From JAZKAR01 sp040389065 (GTDB taxonomy: Bacteria > Pseudomonadota > Gammaproteobacteria > Burkholderiales > Casimicrobiaceae): DNA of 64,000 nt. The notes beneath the pieces are model-generated. The model saw only the letters and a program-made list of their open reading frames with translations, was not told where the DNA came from and did no database searches. The DNA lies in assembly GCA_040389065.1 (NCBI GenBank), contig JAZKAR010000029.1:1-64000 (forward strand), written 5' to 3'. Within the stretch, counting starts at the first letter, position 1; every line of letters starts with the position of its first letter. The position numbers and the translations under genes are program-made. Shown here piece after piece: positions 27,263-35,822 of this stretch.

Positions 27263-27278
27263 TGGAACAATTTTTGCT
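27263..27278 (+). promoter_or_regulatory. Sigma-54 promoter of rtcBA
   Basis: TGGAACAATTTTTGCT carries the invariant GG at 27264-27265 and GC at 27276-27277 with the exact ten-base gap required by sigma-54. It points at rtcB and lies beside the gene for the sigma-54 activator RtcR. The start of transcription should be near 27289, giving a leader of about 170 bases. Confidence 0.85.
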
Positions 27279-27305
27279 TAACTTAAAACGTAAGAAAAAA
27301 TTTTT

Positions 27306-27434
27306 TAGATATTCCGTAGTTGAATGCTATCAAGGCATGCTTAGTTGATAGTTCCGTTGATAGCTCAGTTAATGAGTCCAGCAGTTACTACAAGCAGGCA
27401 GTACGTTGCCAGCGCACTTGCTCCGTAATGTCTA
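27306..27434 (+). repeat. Palindromic intergenic element, diverged copy in the rtcBA leader
   Basis: TAGATATTCCGTAGTTGAATGC, then TATCAAGGCATGC, and the far end CACTTGCTCCGTAATGTCTA match the element ends imperfectly. It sits wholly between the sigma-54 promoter and the rtcB start, so it would be transcribed as part of the 5' leader. Confidence 0.5.
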
Positions 27435-27456
27435 TTTATTTATAAGAGAGTAAAAA

Positions 27457-28683
27457 ATGTCTACTAAAAACTATGATGTCATTGCTATGGAAAATTCTCG
27501 CCCCATTAAAATGTGGACGCAAGGGGTGCCTGTTGATGAAAAAGCTAAAGATCAATTAATCAAAACTGCCAGCATGCCTTTTATTTTTAAATGGCTGGCT
27601 GTGATGCCCGATGTGCATGTTGGTAAAGGCTCTACAATTGGAAGCATTGTGCCTACTAAAGGTGCCATTATTCCTGCTGCTGTCGGTGTAGATATTGGCT
27701 GCGGTATGATGGCAGCCCGCACTTCTTTAACAGCGTCTGATTTACCTGATAATTTGTTTCAGTTACGCTCAGCGATTGAAAAAGCAGTGCCTCATGGCCG
27801 TTCACTCTCTAGAGGCAAACGTGATAAAGGCGCCTGGGGTGAACTACCTGAAAAAAGCATAACAGCCTGGAAAAATCTGGAAAGCGGTTTCAAGCAAATT
27901 ATTGATACCACCCCAAAACTAGCAAATACAAATCATATTAACCATTTAGGCACACTAGGCACTGGAAATCATTTCGTAGAAGTATGCCTTGATGAAGAGC
28001 AGCGCGTCTGGATTATGCTGCATTCAGGTTCACGAGGCATTGGCAATGCAATAGGCTCACACTTTATTGAGCTTGCCAAAAAAGACATGCAGCGCTGGAT
28101 GATTAATGTGCCCGATAAAGATTTATCGTATTTTCCTGAAGGGTCGCAGCATTTTAATGATTATGTTTTTGCTGTGGAATGGGCGCAAGAATTTGCTCGT
28201 ATGAACCGCGAAATTATGATGGCAAACACCATTGAGGCCATGCGCCATGTGATAACTAAACCATTTGATGCAAATGTTGAAGCGATTAATTGTCACCATA
28301 ATTATGTAACACGTGAACACCATTATGGTGAAGATATTTTTGTTACCCGCAAGGGGGCAGTGAGAGCAAGAAAAGGCGATATGGGAATTATTCCCGGAAG
28401 TATGGGAGCGCGCTCTTTTATTGTGCGTGGCCTAGGGAATGCAGAAAGTTTTTGTAGTTGCTCACATGGCGCGGGGCGCGTGATGTCTCGAACAGAAGCA
28501 AAAAAACGTGTTTCACTCGCAGAGCATATTGAAGCCACTAAACATGTGGAATGCAGAAAAGATGCAGATGTGATTGATGAAACACCCTCTGCTTATAAAG
28601 ATATCGATACCGTGATGCACGCACAGAAAGAGTTAGTAGAGGTTGTGTATATTCTGAAGCAAATTGTCTGTGTGAAAGGTTAA
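27457..28683 (+). CDS. rtcB: RNA-splicing ligase RtcB
   Basis: RtcB is a GTP- and Mn2+-dependent RNA ligase that joins 2',3'-cyclic-phosphate or 3'-phosphate ends to 5'-OH ends. At 408 residues it is the usual length of the E. coli type. Metal and catalytic signatures are VGVDIGCGM near residue 78, LGTGNHFVEV near 168, HSGSRGIGN near 188, CHHNYVTREHHYG near 279, and IPGSMGARSFIVRGLGN near 310. SHGAGRVMSR near 346 holds the guanylylated His. RtcA follows after 16 bases, forming the rtcBA operon. Confidence 0.97.
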   Translation: MSTKNYDVIAMENSRPIKMWTQGVPVDEKAKDQLIKTASMPFIFKWLAVMPDVHVGKGSTIGSIVPTKGAIIPAAVGVDIGCGMMAARTSLTASDLPDNLFQLRSAIEKAVPHGRSLSRGKRDKGAWGELPEKSITAWKNLESGFKQIIDTTPKLANTNHINHLGTLGTGNHFVEVCLDEEQRVWIMLHSGSRGIGNAIGSHFIELAKKDMQRWMINVPDKDLSYFPEGSQHFNDYVFAVEWAQEFARMNREIMMANTIEAMRHVITKPFDANVEAINCHHNYVTREHHYGEDIFVTRKGAVRARKGDMGIIPGSMGARSFIVRGLGNAESFCSCSHGAGRVMSRTEAKKRVSLAEHIEATKHVECRKDADVIDETPSAYKDIDTVMHAQKELVEVVYILKQIVCVKG

Positions 28684-28699
28684 GTGAGCAAGGTAAAAA

Positions 28700-29731
28700 A
28701 TGAGTCATCAAGTAGTCATTATAGAAGGTTCTGAAGGAGAAGGCGGTGGGCAAATGCTACGATCTGCACTTTCTCTTTCCATGATTTCAGGCCAACCCTT
28801 TATCATTAAAAATATTAGATCTAAGCGAAAGATGCCGGGCCTAATGCGCCAGCATTTAACCTGCGTTCACGCGGCAGCCAAAATTTGTGATGCTGACATT
28901 AAAGGAGCCGAGTTAGGCTCGCAAGAGCTTTTTTTTGCGCCGAACACCATTAAAAGTGGCGAGTATCACTTTTCTATCGGTACTGCCGGAAGTACCAATC
29001 TGGTTGCTCAAACTGTAATACCTGCATTAATGCTGGGTACAAAGCTCTCAACAATCATATTGGAAGGTGGAACCCATAATATGCAGTCTCCTCCTTTTGA
29101 TTTTTTAAGAGATAGCTTTTTTCCTATCCTAAAAAAAATGGGAGTGGATATCGATGCCCAATTGCATACCTATGGCTTTTATCCTGCGGGGGGTGGAAAA
29201 GTAGAATTTAACATTTGTCCAGTTGCCGCCCTAAAACCTCTTGAATTACTCAATAGAGGCAGCCAGCTAAAATGCTCAGCTGAAGCTTTTTTTGCTGATC
29301 TATCTGTTGATATTCCGCGTCGTGAGCTGAACGTGATAAGTAAACGATTGGGATGGGCAGAAGATAGGTTATTTATCCGCCAAATTAAAAATAGTGCCTG
29401 CCCAGGTAATATTCTGATATTAACATTGGCATATGAAAACGTAACAGAAACCATTGCAAGTTTTGGCAAACTAGGGGTAACGGCTGAAAAAGTAGCAACG
29501 CAAGCGTGTAATGCTGCAGTCGACTATTTAGAATGTAATGCTGCTGTAGGCGTATATTTAGCAGATCAACTTTTACTGCCATTCGCTCTGGCAGGCAAAG
29601 GGAAATTTACCACCCTTCGCCCAAGCTTGCACACCATGACAAATATTGAAATTATCAAGAAATTCATTTCTTGTGATATTCAATTAAGGCAAATAAATGA
29701 TGTGGTTTGGGAGATTGCTATAGAGAGCTAA
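28700..29731 (+). CDS. rtcA: RNA 3'-terminal phosphate cyclase RtcA
   Basis: RtcA uses ATP to convert RNA 3'-phosphates to 2',3'-cyclic phosphates through an enzyme-AMP intermediate. Its 343 residues match the family. Visible motifs are EGSEGEGGGQMLRSALSLS at the N-terminus, SIGTAGSTNLVAQTVIPAL near residue 94, LEGGTHNMQSPPFDFL near 115, YPAGGGKVEF near 157, and the C-terminal HTMTNIEIIKKF near 315 with the nucleotidyl His. It is translated right after rtcB and shares its sigma-54 control. Confidence 0.96.
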   Translation: MSHQVVIIEGSEGEGGGQMLRSALSLSMISGQPFIIKNIRSKRKMPGLMRQHLTCVHAAAKICDADIKGAELGSQELFFAPNTIKSGEYHFSIGTAGSTNLVAQTVIPALMLGTKLSTIILEGGTHNMQSPPFDFLRDSFFPILKKMGVDIDAQLHTYGFYPAGGGKVEFNICPVAALKPLELLNRGSQLKCSAEAFFADLSVDIPRRELNVISKRLGWAEDRLFIRQIKNSACPGNILILTLAYENVTETIASFGKLGVTAEKVATQACNAAVDYLECNAAVGVYLADQLLLPFALAGKGKFTTLRPSLHTMTNIEIIKKFISCDIQLRQINDVVWEIAIES

Positions 29732-29766
29732 GACTTGAAAGAATTATATTTATGATTTTCTCACCG

Positions 29767-30666
29767 CTACCCATAAGCATACTGCCGCATCCATTTCGTC
29801 ATAATCCATTTTTCTCCTGAAATCACTGGCGCACCGCCATGTAGCGTAAGCGGATCTATATTGCCCTGGCTGTTGCAGTATCGAAAATAAACAGCGCCTC
29901 CTTTTTGAGGCACAACCGATAAACCCATTTCAGGAAAAATTGTTTCTCCTCCCTCAAGCACATCGCTAAGATACACAATTAATGTTGCTACTCGCTGCCC
30001 TCCGCGTGTTTTTGCGATATGAGAACTGCTGCTTTGCTGTTCGGGGGGGAAATAATCAAAATGAGGACGATATTCGCCACCTACCGTGTAGTGTAAAATT
30101 TGCAGCCCCTCGCCATTCTCAATGGGCCAATTCATTAAGTGTGCTATGCGCTGGTCGATGTTGGTCACGAAATCATCTTCGCAACGTTTAAAATAAGTAC
30201 CTTCGCTTGTACGGCGCTCAATCACATCCTCAGTGCCTAAAAGAGGATTAATGGTGGTTGAGCGCTTAAGTTTGCTGTGAGAGCGCTTAATAATTTCATC
30301 GCACTCTTCATCAGAAAGCACATGGCTGAATATAACCACTTCAGGCTGCTTATAGCGCGCCAAAACATTGACGGTATGATGATCAATCGTGATGCTGTTA
30401 CGTGTACTAATGAGGGAAGGCTCATATAAATAGGCAGTTGGCTTTGCTAGCCGGCCAGCCGGCTGATTAACTGGCTCGATTGCTAGGTTTTCTTGGGTGT
30501 TGGTATTGCCTGATAAAGAATAACCTAACGCTTGCGCCACTAGAATCGATGCTACTGCCGACTCAAAACCTGCTTTAATCATGGCTTGAATCATAGATTC
30601 TTGAGAACACCCTAACTGAATGTTTTCAGATAACCAAGCTTTCCATGCATGATCAAACATTAGCAT
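29767..30666 (-). CDS. 2OG-Fe(II) oxygenase, prolyl 4-hydroxylase-like
   Basis: This 299-residue protein has a short N-terminal helical part and a C-terminal P4H-type double-stranded beta-helix (about 110-295). The iron and 2-oxoglutarate ligands are visible: His and Asp in EYRPHFDYF near residue 207, then the distal His in TLHGGAPV near 280 and the Lys in EKWIMTKWMR near 290. It would hydroxylate a protein or peptide side chain with O2 and 2-oxoglutarate. It runs tail to tail with rtcA. The substrate is unknown, though translation factors are known P4H targets in bacteria. Confidence 0.88.
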   Translation of the reverse strand: MLMFDHAWKAWLSENIQLGCSQESMIQAMIKAGFESAVASILVAQALGYSLSGNTNTQENLAIEPVNQPAGRLAKPTAYLYEPSLISTRNSITIDHHTVNVLARYKQPEVVIFSHVLSDEECDEIIKRSHSKLKRSTTINPLLGTEDVIERRTSEGTYFKRCEDDFVTNIDQRIAHLMNWPIENGEGLQILHYTVGGEYRPHFDYFPPEQQSSSSHIAKTRGGQRVATLIVYLSDVLEGGETIFPEMGLSVVPQKGGAVYFRYCNSQGNIDPLTLHGGAPVISGEKWIMTKWMRQYAYG

Positions 30667-30711
30667 CGTACTTTTCTTTCATTAACATAGTGCCGCCCCT
30701 CATCATCAACC

Positions 30712-31338
30712 TTATTTGCCTTTATGCTTCAAAAACTCTTCATTAAGTTGATTCGTCTGTTTCACCGCCGGGCGTGAATTTAATCGCTCTACATACGCCT
30801 CAAAAACAGGCCTTTTCTCAATGGTACCAAACATCATTCCCCAATTGAGGCATGAACCTACATACACATCTGCTGCTGTAAACTGATCTCCGCAAATATA
30901 AGATTTATTAGTTAAGGCGGTTTCAAGCGCATGAAGGGTGTCGTTGTAGCTACCGAACCCTACCATTCTACTTTTTCCTTCAGGCACTACCCAGTTCAGT
31001 GCTTTAGCTGAGGTTGCCATTTCTAAGGGGCCTGCTGCAAAAAACAGCCACCGATAATAATCTGCGCGACTAGAATGCCCTACAGGCGGAATCAGCTCTT
31101 TATCTGAAAAACAATCAGCCAGATACGCGCAAATAGCTGCTGCTTCTGTAATAACAGCGTCTCCATGCTTAAGTGTAGGCACTTTTCCCATAGGGTTGAT
31201 AGAAAGAAAGCTTGAGTCTTTCATATCAGACTCAAAATCAAGCCACACCGTTTTATAGGGTCTACCTACCTCTTCAAGCATCCAGTGCGCAATGCGTCCG
31301 CGAGATTGAGGGTTTGTATAAAATACTAATTCACTCAT
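30712..31338 (-). CDS. Glutathione S-transferase
   Basis: This 208-residue cytosolic GST has a thioredoxin-like N-terminal domain starting SELVFYTNPQSRGRIAHWML. Its GSH-binding cis-Pro and acidic elements appear in GKVPTLKHGDAVITEAAAIC near residues 50-70, and an all-helical C-terminal domain follows (90-205). I chose the ATG at 31338, preceded by GGAG. The open frame runs further upstream to 31503, but only through a palindromic repeat and untranslated DNA. The next gene, the P4H-like oxygenase, follows after 45 bases on the same strand. Confidence 0.92.
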   Translation of the reverse strand: MSELVFYTNPQSRGRIAHWMLEEVGRPYKTVWLDFESDMKDSSFLSINPMGKVPTLKHGDAVITEAAAICAYLADCFSDKELIPPVGHSSRADYYRWLFFAAGPLEMATSAKALNWVVPEGKSRMVGFGSYNDTLHALETALTNKSYICGDQFTAADVYVGSCLNWGMMFGTIEKRPVFEAYVERLNSRPAVKQTNQLNEEFLKHKGK

Positions 31339-31414
31339 ATTAAAGGCTCCGTGATTTGATTGGCAGGCCCTACTATAGGGCCTGCGCATATTAAAATAAA
31401 CACACTGAACATCT

Positions 31415-31550
31415 TTAGAAGTTACGCAGTTGAGTTCTATCAAGGCATGGGATGCCCCGCATGGCAACGCAAACATTACAAGGAGTAGGGCACAAGCTGC
31501 CATAACGCGAGGCGTCCCACGCTAAGAAAACTCAACTGCGTAACTTCTAA
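31415..31550 (+). repeat. Palindromic intergenic element, type copy (136 bp)
   Basis: This copy has the clearest structure. The 22-base perfect terminal inverted repeats are at 31415-31436 (TTAGAAGTTACGCAGTTGAG and two more bases) and 31529-31550. Inside, GGGATGCCCCGC and GCGAGGCGTCCC pair again (10 of 12). A central stretch CATGGCAACGCAAACATTAC leads to the apex. Transcribed RNA would fold into one long hairpin. It lies 77 bases upstream of the GST start. It has no coding capacity, as expected of a MITE. Confidence 0.85.
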
Positions 31551-32050
31551 TCTTTATATATTCGCCATAGAATAGCTATTTAAAGATGCAAGTAAAAATG
31601 GTATTAACCACTATCGAACAAAAACAGCTTCAAAAATAGTCCTTATTTTAAAAATAGCCAATAAAAAAGCTTGGTTTATGCTGCTTGTAGGTATTCACCC
31701 ACACTTTTGCCTAAAGGCAGAAGCGCTAACCCCCTCTCGCTATTTCTTTCGTTTATACTTTTGCCACACCTTATACCAACTGTCTCAATAGATACCGTTT
31801 TCACCTTCTTGTGCTGGTTGATTCAATCAAGAAAGGTGTCTAATTTGCTTAGGTGCCAATAAGACAAACGGTATTTATTAAGAGCTTGTACTTGTATAAA
31901 ACAACAAGCATTTAACTGGCATAAAAGGTGGGTTACATCGTTGCAGATCTACACCCAATGTCAACATCATCCACATTCTGCGAGACTCGCTTGAGGATGC
32001 TATGAAGGCAAACGGTATTATTCTCAATCATCAATGAAAGAGCATCAACA
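31551..32050. other. Intergenic region before the GIY-YIG-like gene
   Basis: About 500 bases with no supported gene. The short word CAAACGGTATT occurs twice (near 31864 and 32010). No RNA gene or element was recognised. Confidence 0.4.
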
Positions 32051-32374
32051 ATGACTGATACACCAAAGATCGATTGGCCCGGCAAATCTGGTACAACCTA
32101 TACACATTCCATTCACCCCATTGGAACGACATTCAAAGAAACGCCAGCCAATTTTGTTTTTGCTAAAGAGGCTTCCCCTGAAATGTGGGTTCCTATCTAT
32201 ATTGGTCAAACCAAAAATCTTAGCGATCGTAAACTGAGTCTTGAAAAAGAAGAAGCCGCTAAACGTAATGGTGCAACCCATATCCATATTTATCCCACAA
32301 CAGATAGCGAAAACGCACGTATTGCACGTGAAAAAGATCTTATCACTCAGTGGAAACCTACTTGTAATGCATAG
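32051..32374 (+). CDS. Small GIY-YIG-like domain protein
   Basis: This 107-residue protein has its core at about 47-107: WVPIYIGQTKNLSDR followed by GATHIHIYP and EKDLITQWKPTCN. This matches the shortened GIY-YIG nuclease fold, in which the two short motifs are modified. The Arg in LSDR and the Glu in the AREKDL helix fit the catalytic positions. The function is unknown; related small proteins are common but uncharacterised. A strong hairpin follows the stop. Confidence 0.65.
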   Translation: MTDTPKIDWPGKSGTTYTHSIHPIGTTFKETPANFVFAKEASPEMWVPIYIGQTKNLSDRKLSLEKEEAAKRNGATHIHIYPTTDSENARIAREKDLITQWKPTCNA

Positions 32375-32389
32375 TAGCTGATCTCTTTA

Positions 32390-32428
32390 AAGCACCTCTA
32401 CATGCTTAACAAGGCCTAAGAGGTGCTT
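32390..32428 (+). terminator. Terminator-like hairpin after the GIY-YIG-like gene
   Basis: The ten-base arms AAGCACCTCT and AGAGGTGCTT pair perfectly around a 19-base loop, 15 bases after the stop. The following ATATTATC is only moderately U-rich. Confidence 0.55.
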
Positions 32429-32634
32429 ATATTATCTAGCGGGATCTAGCAGGTACCGATAGGGCGCAACCACACGTAATGATATAACTCTGTTACATAC
32501 ATCATATATACATCCGCTTTATTTCAAGTCTCTCCCCCTTCATTCGATCTCTTCTATAGATTTCTTGCAGAGCGAACAGTAGCGTACTGCGACAGAGGAA
32601 CAGTATACTAATTGTTTTTTCAGCCTCTGACAGG

Positions 32635-33486
32635 ATGCCTCCCATGCCAGACTTTACCACGCTACTTCAAAATGGCGCGTCTAACCCCTGGCTATTTATT
32701 CCCAGCGCCATACTTTTAGGAGCGCTGCATGGCCTTGAGCCAGGGCACTCAAAAACCCTGATGGCAGCTTTTATTGTGGCGGTACGCGGCACTCTTTCTC
32801 AGGCAATTTTACTAGGGCTAGCAGCCACCCTTTCTCATACTGCCGTGGTTTGGATCGTAGCGCTAGCTGGCCTCTATTTTGGGCAACACGAAAACTTTGA
32901 AACCAGAGAACCTTATTTTCAGGTAGCGTCTGCTGTGATCATTATAGGAATCGCAGTGTGGATGATTTGGCAAACCTGGCGACAGCAGCACCTCGCCAAG
33001 CATGGTCATGGTCATGGTCATGGTCATGGTCATGGTCATGGTCATGGTCATCAGCATACATCAGCTTCGCCTGCCAACGATCAAGCTCTTAATATTTCAT
33101 CTTCAACGTATCAAGATCCGCATGAGAAAGCGCATGCTGAAGATATTCAGCAGCGTTTTGCTAACAGGCACGTAACAACTGGGCAAATTATTTTATTTGG
33201 CCTTACTGGTGGGCTTATTCCTTGCCCTGCCTCTATCACGGTACTTTTATTGTGTTTGCAACTTAAAAAAATAGCCTTGGGTGCAACCTTGGTTTTATCT
33301 TTTAGTATTGGTTTAGCATTAACATTGGTAGCATCGGGTGCTCTAGCTGCTTTAAGCGTAAAGCATGTTTCTAAGCACTGGAATGGATTTGGAGAATTTA
33401 CCCGTAAAGCGCCTTATATTTCAGGCGTACTTATTATGCTGGTAGGGTGCTATGTGGGCTATCATGGATTGCAAAAGCTGCCTTAA
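32635..33486 (+). CDS. rcnA: Nickel/cobalt efflux protein RcnA
   Basis: This 283-residue polytopic inner-membrane exporter is of the RcnA/NicO family. The first metal motif is in LLGALHGLEPGHSKTLMAAF near residue 27, followed by LAATLSHTAVVW near 62. A cytosolic His-rich loop follows at about 120-145 with eight Gly-His units. The second half has GLTGGLIPCPASITVLLLC near 187. It exports Ni2+ or Co2+. The Gly-His run is coded by eight perfect GGTCAT hexamers (33004-33051). The start may be ATG 32635 or 32644. No RcnR-type repressor is next to it. Confidence 0.9.
   Translation: MPPMPDFTTLLQNGASNPWLFIPSAILLGALHGLEPGHSKTLMAAFIVAVRGTLSQAILLGLAATLSHTAVVWIVALAGLYFGQHENFETREPYFQVASAVIIIGIAVWMIWQTWRQQHLAKHGHGHGHGHGHGHGHGHQHTSASPANDQALNISSSTYQDPHEKAHAEDIQQRFANRHVTTGQIILFGLTGGLIPCPASITVLLLCLQLKKIALGATLVLSFSIGLALTLVASGALAALSVKHVSKHWNGFGEFTRKAPYISGVLIMLVGCYVGYHGLQKLP
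33004..33051 (+). repeat. Hexanucleotide tandem repeat (GGTCAT x8) inside rcnA
   Basis: Eight perfect head-to-tail GGTCAT units encode Gly-His repeats in the metal-binding loop. Because the unit is six bases, slippage would change loop length without breaking the frame. Confidence 0.9.
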
Positions 33487-33611
33487 GTTTTTTATGTTTT
33501 TTTATACTTATTTAACAATTATTTACCGGCTATGATGCTATAGCTGCCTTACTTGAATACCACATCGTGAACTTAGCTGCTCGCAGATTAGCTATCTTCG
33601 TTCATTTACTA

Positions 33612-34913
33612 TTAGTCTGCATAGGCTATCGGCAGCTCTTCCCAACAGGTTGTATAACCAGGCGTTTTATTGCCTCGCCGCATTGACCAATCACGAGGAT
33701 GATTTAACCCTGCCACACCGACCCCTAAGGTATGTTTTCCATAGCGTCGATTAATTGCATCAAGGGTATGCATTAACGAAGCTCGGTGCGCAATTTCTTT
33801 TTCATCATCTACGAATAATTTTGGTGGCATATCGTCTTTAGAAATTATTTCCACCAGCATGACACCCGCTTTTGCATAGCCTATGCCTAGCTTATAAATG
33901 CGCTCTAATCCTTGCAACGCAAAACGGGTAAGCATTAATGTGTCATCCGTGTAATCAGGTAAGGGAATCAGCACACTCTCACGGTATAAGGCATGGCTTG
34001 TTTTAAACCTGCTAGAGGCAATAGAAACATATACGCCTTTGGCTACCGAATGCTGTTTTCTAAGTTTTTCAGCAGCAATTCCTATATAGAGCGTAATCGC
34101 TTCTTTAAGATCATCATGCGTATATACTTCATGCCCAAACGATCGTGATGAAATAATTTGTTTTTTATCAGCAATTAGCTCCTCCAGCTCTAAGCATGAA
34201 ATCCCTCTTAGCTCCAGCACAATACGCTCAACGACCACACTAAATAACTTTCTCATCAAAGCAGGCTCTACTGCCTGGAGGTCTCGCACTGTTTTAATCC
34301 CTAGTTTATCTAGTGCTTTGGTCAAACGGCGCCCAATTCCCCATACTTCTGAAACGGGTAAGGCAGCAAGACATGTCTGCACTTCTAACGGTGTTAGCGC
34401 GCTAAGATCACATACTCCTCCCCAAGAAGGATTTTTTTTAGCGATAGCATTGGCTAACTTTGCCAAGGTCTTACTAGGCCCAATCCCAATACATATAGGT
34501 ACCCCCACCCATTGCCGTATGCGTTGCCGAATGGTTTGGGCATAATCTGTGAGGTTTTTAGGCATGCCTGTAAAATCTAAAAATGATTCATCAATACTAT
34601 AAACTTCTTGATACGGCGTAAATTCCGCCAGAATAGACATAATACGATTGCTAATATTTGCATATAACGCGTAATTACTGCTAAACGCTTTCACGCCTTG
34701 CGCCTCGGCATACTCTTTCACTTTAAACCACGGCTCTGCCATAGCAATTTGCATGGCTTTTACCTCTGCTGATCGTGAAACAATACAACCATCGTTATTG
34801 GAGAGCACAACAAGAGGAACTTTTTCAAGATCAGGCCGAAAAATGCGCTCGCACGATACATACATATTATTGACATCGACTAATGCAATACGTTGGCTAC
34901 ATGCCTCTTTCAT
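33612..34913 (-). CDS. umuC: Y-family DNA polymerase V catalytic subunit UmuC
   Basis: This 433-residue translesion polymerase works with cleaved UmuD. The palm motifs are present: ALVDVNNMYVSCERIF at the N-terminus with the first metal Asp, SNNDGCIVSRSAEVKA near residue 38, and YSIDESFLDFTGM near 105 holding the catalytic Asp-Glu. Helix-hairpin-helix and little-finger parts follow. Length equals E. coli UmuC (about 420). It is encoded 35 bases after umuD and will be SOS-controlled with it. Confidence 0.95.
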   Translation of the reverse strand: MKEACSQRIALVDVNNMYVSCERIFRPDLEKVPLVVLSNNDGCIVSRSAEVKAMQIAMAEPWFKVKEYAEAQGVKAFSSNYALYANISNRIMSILAEFTPYQEVYSIDESFLDFTGMPKNLTDYAQTIRQRIRQWVGVPICIGIGPSKTLAKLANAIAKKNPSWGGVCDLSALTPLEVQTCLAALPVSEVWGIGRRLTKALDKLGIKTVRDLQAVEPALMRKLFSVVVERIVLELRGISCLELEELIADKKQIISSRSFGHEVYTHDDLKEAITLYIGIAAEKLRKQHSVAKGVYVSIASSRFKTSHALYRESVLIPLPDYTDDTLMLTRFALQGLERIYKLGIGYAKAGVMLVEIISKDDMPPKLFVDDEKEIAHRASLMHTLDAINRRYGKHTLGVGVAGLNHPRDWSMRRGNKTPGYTTCWEELPIAYAD

Positions 34914-34948
34914 TATCAGCCCTCCCCCTTGCCTACCCTAATTAAAAC

Positions 34949-35566
34949 TTAAACTTTATGCAAAACCCGGGTTACCACTCCCCATATAATTAATTCTTCC
35001 TCTTCTTTGATTAAAATATCAGGGAACTCAGGATTTTCAGCGACAAGACGAATTTGATTTCCTGATTTTTTCAACCGCTTAACAGTCAAATGATTATTGA
35101 GCACGGCTACCACAATATGATTATCCTGCGGGTCAATCGCGCGATCTACAATGATTTCATCCCCATCATAGATACCTATTCCGCTCATCGACCAGCCAGA
35201 TATGCGAAGAATATAAGTTGCTTCACGATGCTGAATTAAATGCTCATTTAAATCGATACCATGCTCAATATAATCATCGGCTGGCGAAGGAAACCCTGCT
35301 GCCACACGATGAGACATGACCGGAATACTCCATAAAGGAGCCTCAAACACGACAGAGGATAAGAGAGTGACTGTAGTTTCATTTGCTGCTAAGTTTGCCG
35401 ATACTTGCCGCTCTTTATTATGTTTACGCTGGCGATAAGCCGCTAAAAAATCGAGTACGTTTCCCACTTGGCTTTCAGGAATACGCATGGCTTTAGTCGG
35501 TTCGTTATAGGTAGATTTACGACCTGCACCTGCACGATATCCGCCATGATCCTTTTTATTAGGCAT
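34949..35566 (-). CDS. umuD: Long UmuD-type S24 peptidase with N-terminal extension
   Basis: This 205-residue protein carries UmuD in its C-terminal 130 residues: the Ala-Gly self-cleavage site in VAAGFPSPADDYIEHG, the nucleophile Ser in ISGWSMSGIGIYDGD, and the general-base Lys in LTVKRL. E. coli UmuD is 139 residues, so about 70 residues are added in front. They contain GGYRAGAGRKS and EPTKAMRIPESQVGNVLDFL, basic and possibly DNA-binding. The start is ATG 35566. A perfect 11-base inverted repeat lies just upstream. An autorepressor role like that of the long UmuDAb of Acinetobacter is plausible but inferred. Confidence 0.88.
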   Translation of the reverse strand: MPNKKDHGGYRAGAGRKSTYNEPTKAMRIPESQVGNVLDFLAAYRQRKHNKERQVSANLAANETTVTLLSSVVFEAPLWSIPVMSHRVAAGFPSPADDYIEHGIDLNEHLIQHREATYILRISGWSMSGIGIYDGDEIIVDRAIDPQDNHIVVAVLNNHLTVKRLKKSGNQIRLVAENPEFPDILIKEEEELIIWGVVTRVLHKV

Positions 35567-35573
35567 TCTCAAT

Positions 35574-35607
35574 CCTTAACTTGATTTCGTACATATTCAA
35601 GTTAAGG
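35574..35607 (-). promoter_or_regulatory. Inverted-repeat operator candidate upstream of umuDC
   Basis: The perfect 11-base arms CCTTAACTTGA and TCAAGTTAAGG are separated by 12 bases and begin 8 bases before the umuD start codon. The position covers the ribosome binding site or start of transcription. It does not contain the classical LexA box CTGT-N8-ACAG. Confidence 0.6.
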
Positions 35608-35822
35608 ATACCCCACAAAAAAAGAACTGGCTAGTTTTTTATCTATTAAAATCAAATAAATGTTGCATAAAGCTTCATAGCATTTGCACACAAAGCAACA
35701 GCTTCCTACTGTTCTAGCTAACATACTGCTTGAATCATAAAGCACTTATCTCATAATCAAAGTATCTAATCAAAATGAAGCTTGCTTATAGCCAAAGTGC
35801 TATCTTCAAAGGAGTACGACTA

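Larger units (their letters stand above)
27122..27456. promoter_or_regulatory. rtcR-rtcB divergent control region
   Basis: It holds the sigma-54 promoter (27263-27278) and, downstream of it in the rtcB leader, a diverged palindromic element (27306-27434). The AT-rich stretch 27122-27250 is where RtcR enhancer sites would be expected. I could not define a repeated motif there. Confidence 0.6.

Noticed and set aside
31339..31503. N-terminal extension of the GST gene with a hydrophobic stretch resembling a signal peptide
   Set aside because: The extension is coded by the palindromic element and leader DNA, while ATG 31338 has GGAG and gives a standard GST.
32863..33057. Minus-strand frame with Met-Thr repeats across rcnA
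   Set aside because: It is the antisense reading of the GGTCAT repeat.
33001..33060. Tandem repeat as a CRISPR or integrative element
   Set aside because: It is a coding hexamer repeat inside rcnA, with no spacers.
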